A model generated the notes under the pieces. The model did not search any database. It had not been told where the DNA came from and saw only the letters and a list, made by a program, of their open reading frames with translations. Made by a program: the position numbers and the translations under genes. Shown here piece after piece: positions 35,681 through 47,187 of a stretch of 64,000 nt of DNA (its first letter is position 1; the number at the start of each line of letters is the position of its first letter). Location of the stretch: NCBI GenBank assembly GCA_026874595.1, contig CM049314.1, forward strand, positions 5,060,229-5,124,228. Reading direction: 5' to 3'. This DNA is from Sipunculus nudus (taxonomy: Eukaryota > Annelida > Sipuncula > Golfingiida > Sipunculidae).

Positions 35681-36922
35681 TGTCAAGGTTTAAACCCCAG
35701 GCAATACTAAGGTACCTTGCCCCCAGGTTCTTCCATCATCAAATAATCAAATACAGCACGTGGATGCACAGTTCCATGCAAACAGAAACAAGTCAGCAAG
35801 TATTTATATTATATTTATTAACAAAAATACACTTATTTAGTATCTTAACGGTGCATAAAATCAGTGGCTCTGGCTTGGTGGCAACACGTCAAGGCATATG
35901 AATGAAAAGGGTCCTGAATGTGTCACGATACCAGTTAAATCTGCAAAGATTAAAGAGAAGAGACTTGAGACTTTATATGAGACTTCTTTAAAAATCTGAG
36001 CTACTTTAAGAGTTACTCCTTTTATGCTTCTTACACTGTATACCAGTACAGATACGAATTAGATGTAGATAATATTGCTTAAAAAAATATACTAGTCAGT
36101 TTACAGGTTGAAAGAGTAACAATGGTAATACAAAGATACAAAGATATTACTGGTCTTCCTAGCTTTTACTTTATTACTGTATATATGGGCTACAATAAAG
36201 AAGGAGGTTCTGGAAACTTTTCAAGAAACAAATGTGGGACTCACCATAAATGCTGTATCGGTTATGCTGTACACATAGGCCTGACACTGGCAGTCAGCCC
36301 TGAGGTCCTTCTGGTCCCTAGTACTTGGCCCACAGAATACCACACAGACGGCTCCTGAATAGGTGTTTCCATTCTTGAGGTGGTTCTCACCAAACGGTTA
36401 TGCCCATGTGCTGGCCTTAGGCTTGATAAACCCAGTAAGAGTTGGCCTTATTGAAAGTACAAGTGTCCAGGTTCTGTTCCACTCTGTAAAACACATCTCT
36501 AGACCCCAAATTATGTACAGTTCATGGTGGGTGTACAGAGCACATCCTCATGCTACGAGGGTCTCATGCCAACTGCCGTTCCTCTCCCCGAGAGCCAACT
36601 TGGCCCCGGCATGAATTCCCCAAAAAGCCCCAGAACCAGTTTGTGAAATTATTGTAACTCTATCCTTGTTCAAGTCTTTTATTAAAGAAACACCACAGAG
36701 TTGCTATGCTTCAGTGATCACTGTGCATCACTGAAAGAAACCCTACTCGAGTGGGGACTATAGGAAAGCACAGGTTTGTTCTAAATGACTGGGGGGGGGG
36801 GGGTTGTTTCTACCAGTATATGGGTGAACCCATGGGGGGGATTTACACTTTGGAGGGTGGCAATAATAATTATATTGACTTTATTATACTAAACGTGTCA
36901 TAGGGGCAATTCTGTGACATCA
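35681..36922 (-). repeat. LTR-A (3' LTR of copy 1)
   Basis: The LTR is 1242 bp, with TG...CA ends (TGTCAAGG... ...GTGACATCA on the plus strand). It differs from LTR-B by scattered substitutions and a longer poly-G run (about 36790-36803). Preceded in the sense direction by the polypurine tract at 36923-36940. Open frames inside are not conserved coding sequence. Confidence 0.95.
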
Positions 36923-36940
36923 CTCCCCCCTAAAAGAAAG
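36923..36940 (-). other. polypurine tract, copy 1
   Basis: Minus strand reads CTTTCTTTTAGGGGGGAG directly before the LTR start TGATGTCACAG, the usual site for plus-strand priming. The same sequence occurs beside LTR-B at 43574-43591. Confidence 0.8.
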
Positions 36941-37142
36941 AAAATGCTTGCATTTTCTCATAGTATTATCGATTCCTCAGTTACGTTAAGACTCCTTATT
37001 CCGAATATCATGCCACATTCAGATTATAACATATTTCAAGACTGGTAATTTCGTATATTTCGATTATTACCACTAAGCCACTTTTTAAGTATATGTGCAT
37101 TTTACAATATATACAATATGTAAATCGACAATGATGCATCAA

Positions 37143-39178
37143 CTAAACCAATTGGACCCTGCTCAAGAAATCTGGTCCATGGTTATCCTTCCCGGGAACT
37201 GCTTCCACCTTAAACTGATACTCTTGCAGTATCATGGCCCATCTCATAATCCGTTTATTAAGTATTTTGGACTGGTTTATGTATAATAGGGGCTTATGAT
37301 CGGTCTGAATCACAAAAGGTCTGCCAAACAAATACACATCAAACTTTCCTGTGGCCCACACGATGGCTAGAGCTTCCCTTTCGATCACAGAGTAATTCTG
37401 TTCTGCATCGGAAAGTTTACGACTTCCATAAGCCACTGGGAAAAGAAGACCATTAGCCTCCTGCATAAGGATGCATCCCAATCCTTTGTCGGAAGCATCG
37501 GTTCTCAAAACAAACTGTTTCGAGAAATCAGGTAATTGCAGGATTGGAGGTTTCACCAGCATGGACTTGAGAGTCAGAAAAGACTTTTCCTGAGCATCAC
37601 CCCACTGGATTTTATTACTCTGGCCTCTACGAGTCAGATCTGTTAGGGGCACTGCCACCTCTGCATAATTGGGAATGAATTTCCGGTAATACCCGGAGAG
37701 TCCTAGAAATGATCTCACCTCCTTTTTAGTAGTAGGTCGTTCTGTACTATGGATCTTACTCAAGAGCTGGGGATCCGTTGCTAGTCGACCTTTGCCAACC
37801 ATGTGTCCTAGAAATTCCAAATCTGAGAATCCAAAGAAACATTTTGCAGGTTTTGCGGCCAAGTTAGCCTGCTTGAGTATCCTAATAACAGTCCCTAGAA
37901 GACTCATGTGTTCTGACCATGTAACAGAATGACACAGGACATCATCTATGTAACAACAGACGCCCCTGACATTGGAAAATAGCTTCCTCATCATTCTGGT
38001 GAATAAAGCACCAGCCACCACCAGACCAAATGGCATGAACCGAAACTGATACTGACCTTCAGGCGTAACGAAAGCAGTCAGGTGCTTCGATTGAGGGGCC
38101 ATAGGAATCTGCCAGTACCCTTTGGTGAGGTCTAGTTTAGAGAAATATCGGCTTTTGTGGAGCTCAGCAAATAAGTCATCAGGTTTGGGAAAGGCTCAGG
38201 GTCAAAATGTATGAGCCGGTTTAGTTTGCGGAAATCAACACAAAAACGCACCGACGAATCTTTTTTTCTTACCATTACTACAGGCGAACTGTAATTTGAG
38301 CTTGACCTTTCTATGACACCCAACGAAAGCATATCACGTATTTCCTGCTTCATTGTATCCCTCAAAGCATGGGGTACAGGATAAGGTTTGGATCTGACAG
38401 GCTGGTCTGTGATGAGTTGCAACTCACATTCTATAATGTGTGTTTGCTTTGGGACATCCGAAAAATGGTTCTCAAACTTATTTAAAAGGGCTCTAAGCTC
38501 AGCGGATTGTTCTGAAGAAAGTTCCTTACTGATATGAACATCGGATGGTCCTTGTTTGCGGGTCACGCTTGGTAATGGAACAATGCTCTTTCCATCATCA
38601 ATGCCTACCTTTTGTTGCATTTCCATAGGACTGCGCAGGATAGGCTCTTTGATCTTACAGGAAGAGCAAGACAGATCAAACAGACAGCCTGCAGTCACTT
38701 CGGAGTTGTCTCTGGATATATACTCCTTTAACATATTGATGTGGAAGGATTTAATCTTACCGTTAACCTTTATCTTGTAGTCACAATCATTGAACCGGTG
38801 TATTACTTCAAATGGGCCCTTCCACTGAAGCAACAACTTATTTCTGTCTGTGGGGAGCAAGACCAAAACTTTGTCACCTACCTGCAAATGTCGAGGCTTG
38901 GCCCTCCTATTATAGTATACTCTGTATCTTTCCGCTGACTGACTTTTCATCTGTTGAGCCAAATCACAGGTGTCCTTCAGCTTCTGCATAAGATCTAGAA
39001 CATATTGATATGTGATTTAAACCTCTGATTCAGTACCTTCTTTCGTCAGTAACTCCTTCAGTACCATCATCGGACCTCTCACATGCCTGCCATAAAGTAA
39101 ATCGAATGGTGAAAAGCCACCAAGAGAATCATGCGGGGACTCACGGTAAGCAAACAGGACTGGTGCCAGATACCGGTC
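37143..39178 (-). pseudogene. pol remainder copy 1: integrase C-terminus, RT, RNase H
   Basis: Continues in frame from the Gag-PR-IN frame after a TAG (39181-39179). It encodes the rest of integrase (YLAPVLFAYRESPHDSLGG, then a GPY/F-like QWKGPFEVIHRF), RT (VRFCVDFRKLNRL, FRFMPFGL, CYIDD) and RNase H (RTDASDKGLG, QTDHKPLLYI), ending TAG at 37143. Defects: TAA at 39019-39017 and a 1-nt deletion near 38181-38196 that shifts frame within RT, between the DPEP and DLF motifs. The RT is Gypsy-like (YIDD, RNase H directly attached). Placement of RT after integrase is the copia-like order. Confidence 0.9.
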
Positions 39179-41578
39179 CTAGTCCCGTGGCTTTTCTGCA
39201 CACATTCTCTTCAGCATTTTCTTCAACGTATCGTTGAATTTTTCAACCATACCATTACACCTGGGATTGTAAGGGGTTGTAGTAAGTTGCTTGATACTAA
39301 TCAAACGACTTACCTCTCTCATTACTGATGATGTGAACTGACTACCTAAATCTGTAAGAACTTCAGCTGGAATGCCTAATCTACTATAGATATCAATGAG
39401 AGCCTCTGCTACAGTTTCGGCTTCAACATTCCTTAGCGCTATAGCCTCTGGGTAACGGGTAGCATAATCCATTACGGTTAGAATGAAACGGTTACCTCGT
39501 TCTGACGCAGGATGGATAGGCCCGACCAGGTCCATGGCTATACGTTGATAGGGTTGATCAATAAGGGGCATTCTACCAAGAGGCACCTTTGTCACCTTAC
39601 CTTTCTGGATGGTCCTTTGACAGATATCACACGACTTGCAATACTGTGCTACATCAGCTTGCACACCTGGCCAATGGAAATGGGAAACTACTCTCTCAAG
39701 AGTGCGACCTATACCTTGATGTCCAGACACTATGCCTTCATGGGCTAGTTTAATCACATCCGCTCTGAAACATGTTGGTACCACAAATTGAGTGTGGTAA
39801 CTGCTTTGAACATATTTATCCGGCCTCATACGAACCAAGGCCCCATTCTTCGTGTCAAACTTGAACTTACCTTCTTGCTTTTGAGAAACCTTGTCCCAGA
39901 GAATTGACAATGATTTGTCATTCTGTTGTGCCTGGAGGAATTCTGCACGAGTGACCTCTGCTATGGGACTCGGTACAGACAGTGGTTTTGTCGGTTTACT
40001 CACCTTCTTAACCATGGCTCTGGTTTGTACTGAGCTGGCAGTTTCTATCACAGGATGGGACCAACTGGGATCGGGACACTGTGGTTCCCGTGCCCCTTTT
40101 ATATCCTCAATGATCACATCGTAGACAGGATTATCCATGCACAAAGCTTCCATTTCACCAACAAAGTAGGGGGTGTTTACATGAACTTTAGCTAGAGGAA
40201 ACTGTTTTACTGTACCATCTATAAGTACACAAGTTTGTGTTTTCCCGGTCAAGTGACCATTATTGACAAGTGCGGATCTTACAACCGCACTGCTACAACC
40301 GGTATCTCTTAAGACTGAAACCTCATGTTTAGCCAAAGCACCCTTACATGTTGGCATACCAGGCGGGTGGGATTCTGGTGTGCCCACCTTACCAGGACAT
40401 TCGACATTCAACATTTCTATTCCGGACCTACGAGTTGTCTGAAAGCATGCTTGTGCCTCTGATACACCTGAACTCACCTCAGACTTACTTGCTTTAAGAG
40501 CTTCCTTGATGGCTTCTACCAGCAAATCTTTCGGGTCCAGCATTTGAAATCCCTGCACATTACTTTTATTCCTTATTGGTAACTTACATTGGAATGATTT
40601 GTGTCCCTGACCACCACAATTGTAACACTTGTATCCTGGAGAATTACCAGTGGCAGTTTTAGGCCCGGTAGAAGAACTTGTATATGTATAACTTGTAGTA
40701 CCCCTAGGACCATTGAAGGATTGTTTACCCACTCCCGGTTGTTTGCCTTTATCCTGATTACTACCTGGAAATGGTTTATTAGAACCAGTAAAACTGGACT
40801 TACCATGTGCTTCAACAAACCGTTCAGCCATTTCTGTCATCGCATCAATATTCGAACAGCTTCTCTCCCTCAAGAAAACTGAAAGATCATTTGAACAAGA
40901 ATTCATGAATTGTTCCCTCAAGAAAAGATCTATCAGGTTCTCATATGTATGTTCCATATCTACCATTCTAATCCAGTTATGCAAGTATCCACTGATTCTT
41001 GAGGCAAACTGACTTGGCGTCTCATTCTTCTGAGGTCGGGATGTACGGAACCTAGTCCTGTAACCTTCATCAGTCATTTGGTATTCCCTTAACAATGCTA
41101 ATTTCAATCTACTATAGTCTAAGGCATCTTCAGAGAAAAGTCTAGAATAAACATTAAGTACCTTACCTTTCAGGAGGGCACTAAGCCGAAGAGCCCAGTC
41201 ACTTTTGTTCCACTTCTGGCTTGTTGCAAATCTCTCAAAACGATCAAGATATGCATCCAACTGGTCAGTATTTTCATCAAATGTAGGAATTTTTACGGAA
41301 GGAATGGATACACTACTGGGACTTACCTCTTGAATCGGACTTGTCTCAGCTATCTGGGCTTTCAATTTCAGAACTTCTAGTTCATGCTCACGTGAGCGAT
41401 TGAGAGCTTTTTCATCACGCTCCCTGTCTCTCTCCTTTTTCTCCTCCATATGCTTCATCTCCCTATCGACAAAACTTTGGAGATCACCCCCTTTAAACCC
41501 TAATCTCTCCCCTAGAGAAACAATTTCTTTGAGGTCTTCCATTGTAAAGGAATATACAATACTCCAGAAACAGTACAC
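39179..41578 (-). CDS. gag-pol: Gag-protease-integrase polyprotein, copy 1
   Basis: A 799-codon frame; the likely start is the second Met (41542, MEDLKE), as the first is only 12 codons earlier. It has an N-terminal charged coiled coil (about 25-75), then a capsid region with a SCAN-like segment (about 170-260, FRT...ETPSQFASRISGYLHNW, LFLREQFMNSC). The CCHC knuckle CYNCGGQGHKSFQC is at 318-331 and the protease motif LRDTGCSS at 423-430. Integrase follows: zinc finger (His613, His620, Cys650, Cys653) and a catalytic triad Asp683, Asp743, Glu779 with 35 residues between the last two. It stops at TAG where the conserved Trp of a WDxYL motif is expected. The RT lies downstream, unlike standard Gypsy elements. 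Confidence 0.93.
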   Translation of the reverse strand: MYCFWSIVYSFTMEDLKEIVSLGERLGFKGGDLQSFVDREMKHMEEKKERDRERDEKALNRSREHELEVLKLKAQIAETSPIQEVSPSSVSIPSVKIPTFDENTDQLDAYLDRFERFATSQKWNKSDWALRLSALLKGKVLNVYSRLFSEDALDYSRLKLALLREYQMTDEGYRTRFRTSRPQKNETPSQFASRISGYLHNWIRMVDMEHTYENLIDLFLREQFMNSCSNDLSVFLRERSCSNIDAMTEMAERFVEAHGKSSFTGSNKPFPGSNQDKGKQPGVGKQSFNGPRGTTSYTYTSSSTGPKTATGNSPGYKCYNCGGQGHKSFQCKLPIRNKSNVQGFQMLDPKDLLVEAIKEALKASKSEVSSGVSEAQACFQTTRRSGIEMLNVECPGKVGTPESHPPGMPTCKGALAKHEVSVLRDTGCSSAVVRSALVNNGHLTGKTQTCVLIDGTVKQFPLAKVHVNTPYFVGEMEALCMDNPVYDVIIEDIKGAREPQCPDPSWSHPVIETASSVQTRAMVKKVSKPTKPLSVPSPIAEVTRAEFLQAQQNDKSLSILWDKVSQKQEGKFKFDTKNGALVRMRPDKYVQSSYHTQFVVPTCFRADVIKLAHEGIVSGHQGIGRTLERVVSHFHWPGVQADVAQYCKSCDICQRTIQKGKVTKVPLGRMPLIDQPYQRIAMDLVGPIHPASERGNRFILTVMDYATRYPEAIALRNVEAETVAEALIDIYSRLGIPAEVLTDLGSQFTSSVMREVSRLISIKQLTTTPYNPRCNGMVEKFNDTLKKMLKRMCAEKPRD

Positions 41579-41746
41579 AATATCAACTGATTACAGGGAC
41601 TTTATCAAAAATACACAAGAATGAGTTCACTTAACAAAACCCAGTACCATAGTAGACTGCCCTCACCCGAGCGACTGCTAATGTCAATTATACGAACTAA
41701 CAAGTCTGCTCCTGTGCCCTATAATATAAAATAACAGGCACGGTTT

Positions 41747-42082
41747 GCCGCCGTAGCGTGCTAAAACTGGACCTCAGCCGTAGCCGACAAATCACCACCG
41801 CAGCGTGACTATACTATAAAAAAAACAGCCAGAGCTGTGAACAAATGACCACCGCAGTGACCATACAAAATAGCCGCAGCTATAAAATAATTACCACCGC
41901 AGTGTAACTACACAAGACAGCCGCAGCTGTTACCAAATTACTGCCGCAGCAGGAATAAACGAAACAAACATGGCCGCAGCGTGTCTGTACCAAACAGCCT
42001 CAGCTGTAAACAAATCCGCCCTAGCGGGAATACACAAAACAAACACCACCGCAGCGGGTACATAAATAACAGTCGCAACTGT
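41747..42082 (-). promoter_or_regulatory. array of about 14 tetraloop hairpins in the leader, copy 1
   Basis: In RNA sense, short stems of 3-7 bp recur every 21-30 nt. Plus-strand spans: 41747-41761, 41774-41787, 41793-41808, 41825-41838, 41846-41862, 41869-41884, 41890-41908, 41917-41930, 41939-41954, 41970-41984, 41994-42007, 42015-42029, 42045-42058, 42069-42082. Nine loops are UGCG and two are UACG, both UNCG-type, nearly all closed by C-G; three are UCUG, UGAG and UAGG. Stems covary, for example ACAGC/GCUGU, ACAGU/ACUGU and AUAGC/GCUAU. Lies between PBS and gag. Function unknown. Confidence 0.75.
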
Positions 42083-42289
42083 CAAAATAAAGTATACAGA
42101 AAACTACAAATACACCACCTGACCTTGAGGAGTTGGCTCTTTACCTGATGTTATCAAATGACACTACCTGCAACACAGTTGCACTCAAGGATTTCCGTTT
42201 TACAGAGTGGACCAGACTGGACAATTAAACATCTCAATTGCTTGGAACTGTGCTTCTCCCTTAGATATATAATACTAAATAATTAAGAA

Positions 42290-42309
42290 ATATCTCCTGC
42301 AAGAGATAT
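42290..42309 (-). promoter_or_regulatory. near-perfect palindrome beside the PBS, copy 1
   Basis: A 20-bp palindrome (ATATCTCCTGCAAGAGATAT, one mismatch here; perfect at 48923-48942 and 35643-35662) starts directly downstream of the PBS. It may act in RNA dimerisation, by inference only. Confidence 0.5.
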
Positions 42310-42310
42310 C

Positions 42311-42325
42311 CTGGTCACGGCACCA
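42311..42325 (-). other. primer-binding site, copy 1
   Basis: Two bases from the LTR end the minus strand reads TGGTGCCGTGACCAG. The first 12 bases complement the 3' end of a metazoan tRNA-His (..GTCACGGCACCA, recalled). Also at 48944-48958 and 35664-35678. Confidence 0.7.
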
Positions 42326-42327
42326 TT

Positions 42328-43573
42328 TGTCAAGGTTTAAACCCCAGGCAATCCTAAGGTACCTTGCCCCCAGGTTCTTCCATCATCAAATAATCAAATA
42401 CAGCACGTGGATGCACAGTTCCATGCAAACAGAAACAAGTCAGCAAGTATTTATTTTATATTTATTAACAAAAATACACTTATTTAGTATCTTAACGGTG
42501 CATAAAATCAGTGGCTCTGGCTTGGTGGCAACACGTCAAGGCAATTGAATGAAAAGGGTCCTGAATGTGTCACGATACCAGTTAAATCTGCAAAGATTAA
42601 AGAGAAGAGACTTGAGACTTTATATGAGACTTCTTTAAAAATCTGAGCTACTTTAAGAGTTACTCCTTTTATGCTTCTAAAACTGTATACCAGTACAGAT
42701 ACGAATTAGATGTAGATAATATTGCTTAAAAAAATATATACACATTATCTAGTCAGTTTACAGGTTGAAAGAGTAACAATGGTAATACAAAGATACAAAG
42801 ATAATACTGGTCTTCCTAGCTTTTACTTTATTACTGTATATATATTGGCTACAATAAAGAAGGAGGTTCTGGAAACTTTTCAAGAAACAAATGTGGGACT
42901 CACCATAAATGCTGTATCGGTTATGCTGTACACATAGGCCTGGCACTGGCAGTCAGCCCTCAGGTCCTTTTGGTCCCTAGTACTTGGCCCACAGAATACC
43001 ACACAGACGGCTCCTGAATAGGTGTTTCCATTCTTGAGGTGGTTCTCACCAAACGGTTATGCCCATGTGCTGGCCTCAGGCTTGATAAACCCAGTAAGAG
43101 TTGGCCTTATTGAAAGTACAAGTGTCCAAATTCTGTTCCACTCTGTAAAACACATCTCTAGACCCCAAATTATGTACAGTTCATGGTGGGTGTACAGAGC
43201 ACATCCTCATGCTACGAGGGTCTCATGCCAACTGCCGTTCCTCTCCCCGAGAGCCAACTTGGCCCCGGCATGAATTTCCCAAAAAGCCCCAGAACCAGTT
43301 TGTGAAATTATTGTAACCCTATCCTTGTTCAAGTCTTTTATTAAAGAAACACCACAGAGTTGCTATGCTTCAGTGATCACTGTGCATCACTGAAAGAAAC
43401 CCTACTCGAGTGGGGACTATAGGAAAGCACAGGTTTGTTCTAAATGACTGGGGGGGGGTTGTTTCTACCAGTATATGGGTGAACCCATGGGGGGATGTAC
43501 ACTTTGGAGGGTGGCAATAATAATATTGACTTTATTATACTTAACGTGTCATAGGGGCAATTCTGTGACATCA
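42328..43573 (-). repeat. LTR-B (shared middle LTR)
   Basis: The LTR is 1246 bp with TG...CA ends, nearly identical to LTR-A and LTR-C. It serves as 5' LTR of copy 1 and 3' LTR of copy 2. Its poly-G run is shorter (about 8). Confidence 0.95.
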
Positions 43574-43793
43574 CTCCCCCCTAAAAGAAAGAAAATGCTT
43601 GCATTTTCTCATAGTATTATCGATTCCTCAGTTACGTTAAGACTCCTTATTCCGAATATCATGCCACATTCAGATTATAACATATTTCAAGACTAGTAAT
43701 TTCGTATATTTCGATTATTACCACTAAGCCACTTTTTAAGTATATGTGCATTTTACAATATATACAATATGTAAATCGACAATGATGCATCGA

Positions 43794-45816
43794 CTAAACC
43801 AATTGGACCCTGCTCAAGAAATCTGGTCCATGGTAATCCTTCCCGGGAACTGCTTCCACCTTAAACTGATACTCTTGCAGTATCATGGCCCATCTCATAT
43901 CCGTTTGTTAAGTGTTTTGGACTGGTTTATGTATAATAGTGGCTTATGATCGGTCTAAATCTCAAAAGGTCTGCCAAACAAATACACATCAAACTTTCCT
44001 GTGGCCCACACGATGGCTAGAGCTTCCCTTTCGATCACAGAGTAATTCTGTTCTGCATCGGAAAGTGTACGACTTCCATAAACCACTGGGAAAAGAAGAC
44101 CATTAGCCTCCTGCATAAGGATGCATCCCAATCCTTGGTCGGAAGCATCGGTTCTCAAAACAAACTGTTTCGAGAAATCAGGTAATTGCAGGATTGGAGG
44201 TTTCACCAGCATGGACTTGAGAGTCAGAAAAGACTTTTCCTGAGCATCACCCCACTGGATTTTATTACTCTGGCCTCTACGAGTCAGATCTGTTAGGGGC
44301 ACTGCCACCTCTGCATAATTGGGAATGAATTTCCGGTAATACCCGGAGAGTCCTAGAAATGATCTCACCTCCTTTTTAGTAGTAGGTCGTTCTGTACTAT
44401 GGATCTTACTCAAGAGCTGGGGATCCGTTGCTAGTCGACCTTTGCCAACCATGTGTCCTAGAAATTCCAAATCTGAGAATCCAAAGAAACATTTTGCAGG
44501 TTTTGCGGCCAAGTTAGCCTGCTTGAGTATCCTAATAACAGTCTCTAGAAGACTCATGTGTTCTGACCATGTAACAGAATGACACAGGACATCATCTATG
44601 TAACAACAGACGCCCCTGACATTGGAAAATAGCTTCCTCATCATTCTGGTGAATACAGCACCAGCCACCACCAGACCAAATGGCATGAACCGAAACTGAT
44701 ACTGACCTTCAGGCGTAACGAAAGCAGTCAGGTGCTTCGATTGAGGGGCCATAGGAATCTGCCAGTACCCTTTGGTGAGGTCTAGTTTAGAGAAATATCG
44801 GCTTTTGTGGAGCTCAGCAAATAAGTCATCAGGATTAGGCATAGGCTCAGGGTCAAAATGTATGAGCCGGTTTAGTTTGCGGAAATCAACACAAAAACGC
44901 ACCGACGAATCTTTTTTTCTTACCATTACTACAGGCGAACTGTAATTTGAGCTTGACCTTTCTATGACACCCAACGAAAGCATATCACGTATTTCCTCCC
45001 TCATTGTATCCTTCAAAGCATGGGGTACAGGATAAGGTTTGGATCTGACAGGCTGGTCTGTGATGAGTTGCAACTCACATTCAATAATGTGGGTCTGCTT
45101 TGGGACATCCGAAAAATGGTTCTCAAACGTATTTAAAAGGGCTCTAAGCTCAGCGGATTGTTCTGAAGAAAGATCCTTACTGATATGAACATCGGATGGT
45201 CCTTGTTTGCGGGTCACGCTTGGTAATGGAACAATGCTCTTTCCATCATCAATGCCTACCTTTTGTTGCATTTCCATAGGACTGCGCAGGATAGGCTCTT
45301 TGATCTTACAGGAAGAGCAAGACAGATCAAACAGACAGCCTGCAGTCACTTCGGAGTTGTCTCTGGATATATACTCCTTTAACATATTGATGTGGAAAGA
45401 TTTAATCTTACCGTTAACCTCTATCTTGTAGTCACAATCATTGAACCGGTGTATTACTTCAAATGGGCCCTTCCACTAAAGCAACAACTTATTTCTGTCT
45501 GTGGGGAGCAAGACCAAAACTTTGTCACCTACCTGCAAATGTCGAGGCTTGGCCCTCCTCTGTATCTTTCCGCTGACTGACTTTTCATCTGTTGAGCCAA
45601 ATCACAGGTGTCCTTCAGCTTCTGCATAAGATCTAGAACATATTGATATGTGGTTTTAACCTCTGATTCAGTACCTTCTTTCGTCAGTAACTCCTTCAGT
45701 ACCATCATCACACCTCTCACATGCCTGCCATAAAGTAAATCGAATGGTGAAAAGCCACCAAGAGAATCATGCGGGGACTCACGGTAAGCAAACAGGACTG
45801 GTGCCAGATACCGGTC
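43794..45816 (-). pseudogene. pol remainder copy 2: integrase C-terminus, RT, RNase H
   Basis: Here the RT is open from 45385 to 43955: VRFCVDFRKLNRL, LDLTKGYWQIP, FRFMPFGL, CYIDD and RTDASDQGLG are all present, with none of copy 1's frameshift. Other lesions: a 13-nt deletion near 45559 in the integrase C-terminus, TAG for Gln in the GPY/F-like QWKGP motif (45478-45476), TAG for Gln in QTDHKPL of RNase H (43957-43955), and a 1-nt deletion near 43900. The element is therefore dead, although its RT domain is the better preserved of the two. Confidence 0.9.
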
Positions 45817-47187
45817 CTAGTCCCGTGGCTTTTCTGCACACATTCTCTTCAGCATTTTCTTCAACGTATCGTTGAATTTTTCAACCATACCATTACACCT
45901 GGGATTGTAAGGGGTTGTAGTAAGTTGCTTGATACTAAGCAAACGACTGACCTCTCTCATTACTGATGATGTGAACTGACTACCCATATCTGTAAAAACT
46001 TCAGCTGGAATGCGTAATCTACTATAGATATCAATGAGAGCCTCTGCTACAGTTTCGGCTTCAACATTCCTTAGCGCTATAGCCTCTGGGTAACGGGTAG
46101 CATAATCCATTACGGTTAGAATGAAACGGTTACCTCGTTCTGACGCAGGATGGATAGGCCCGACCAGGTCCATGGCTATACGTTGATAGGGTTGATCAAT
46201 AAGGGGCATTCTACCAAGAGGCACCTTTGTCACCTTACCTTTCTGGATGGTCCTTTGACAGATATCACACGACTTGCAATACTGTGCTACATCAGCTTGC
46301 ACACCTGGCCAATGGAAATGGGAAACTACTCTCTCAAGAGTGCGACCTATACCTTGATGTCCAGACATTATGCCTTCAGGGGCTAGTTTAATCACATCCG
46401 CCCTGAAACATGTTGGTACCACAAATTGAGTGTGGTAACTGCTTTGAACATATTTATCCGGCCTCATACGAACCAAGGCCCCATTCTTCGTGTCAAACTT
46501 GAACTTACCTTCTTGCTTTTGAGAAACCTTGTCCCAGAGAATTGACAATGATTTGTCATTCTGTTGTGCCTGGAGGAATTCTGCACGAGTGACCTCTGCT
46601 ATGGGACTCGGTACAGACAGTGGTTTTGTTGGTTTACTCAACTTCTTAACCATGGCTCTGGTTTGTACTGAGCTGGCAGTTTCTATCACAGGATGGGACC
46701 AACTGGGATCGGGACACTGTGGTTCCCGTGCCCCTTTTATATCCTCAATGATCACATCGTAGACAGGATTATCCATGCACAAAGCTTCCATTTCACCAAC
46801 AAAGTAGGGGGCGTTTACATGAACTTTAGCCAGAGGAAACTGTTTTACTGTACCATCTATAAGTACACAAGTTTGTGTTTTCCCGGTCAAGTGACCATTA
46901 TTGACAAGTGCGGATCTTACAACCGCACTGCTACAACCGGTATCTCTCAAGACTGAGACCTCATGTTCAGCCAAAGCACCCTTACATGTTGGCATACCAG
47001 GCGGGTGGGATTCTGGTGTGCCCACCTTACCAGGACATTCGACATTCAACATTTCTATTCCGGAACTACGAGTTGTCTAAAAGCATGCTTGTGCCTCTGA
47101 TACACCTGAACTCACCTCAGACTTACTTGCTTTAAGAGCTTCCTTGATGGCATCTACCAGCAAATCTTTCGGGTCCAGCATTTGAAA
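45817..47187 (-). pseudogene. protease-integrase portion, copy 2
   Basis: Equivalent to residues 343-799 of copy 1: protease LRDTGCSS and integrase with the same D,D35E triad and zinc finger. Interrupted by TAG at 47079-47077 (Gln in CFQTTR of copy 1), then open from 47052 to the TAG at 45819-45817, which is at the same integrase Trp position as in copy 1. Confidence 0.9.

Noticed and set aside
35681-36922. Several 60-85 codon frames inside the LTRs
   Set aside because: Repeated three times only because the LTR is; not conserved as coding and no motif.
41747-42082. CRISPR-like array (regular short repeats with spacers)
   Set aside because: Repeat stems vary, spacing is 21-30 nt, there are no cas genes, and it lies in an animal retrotransposon leader.
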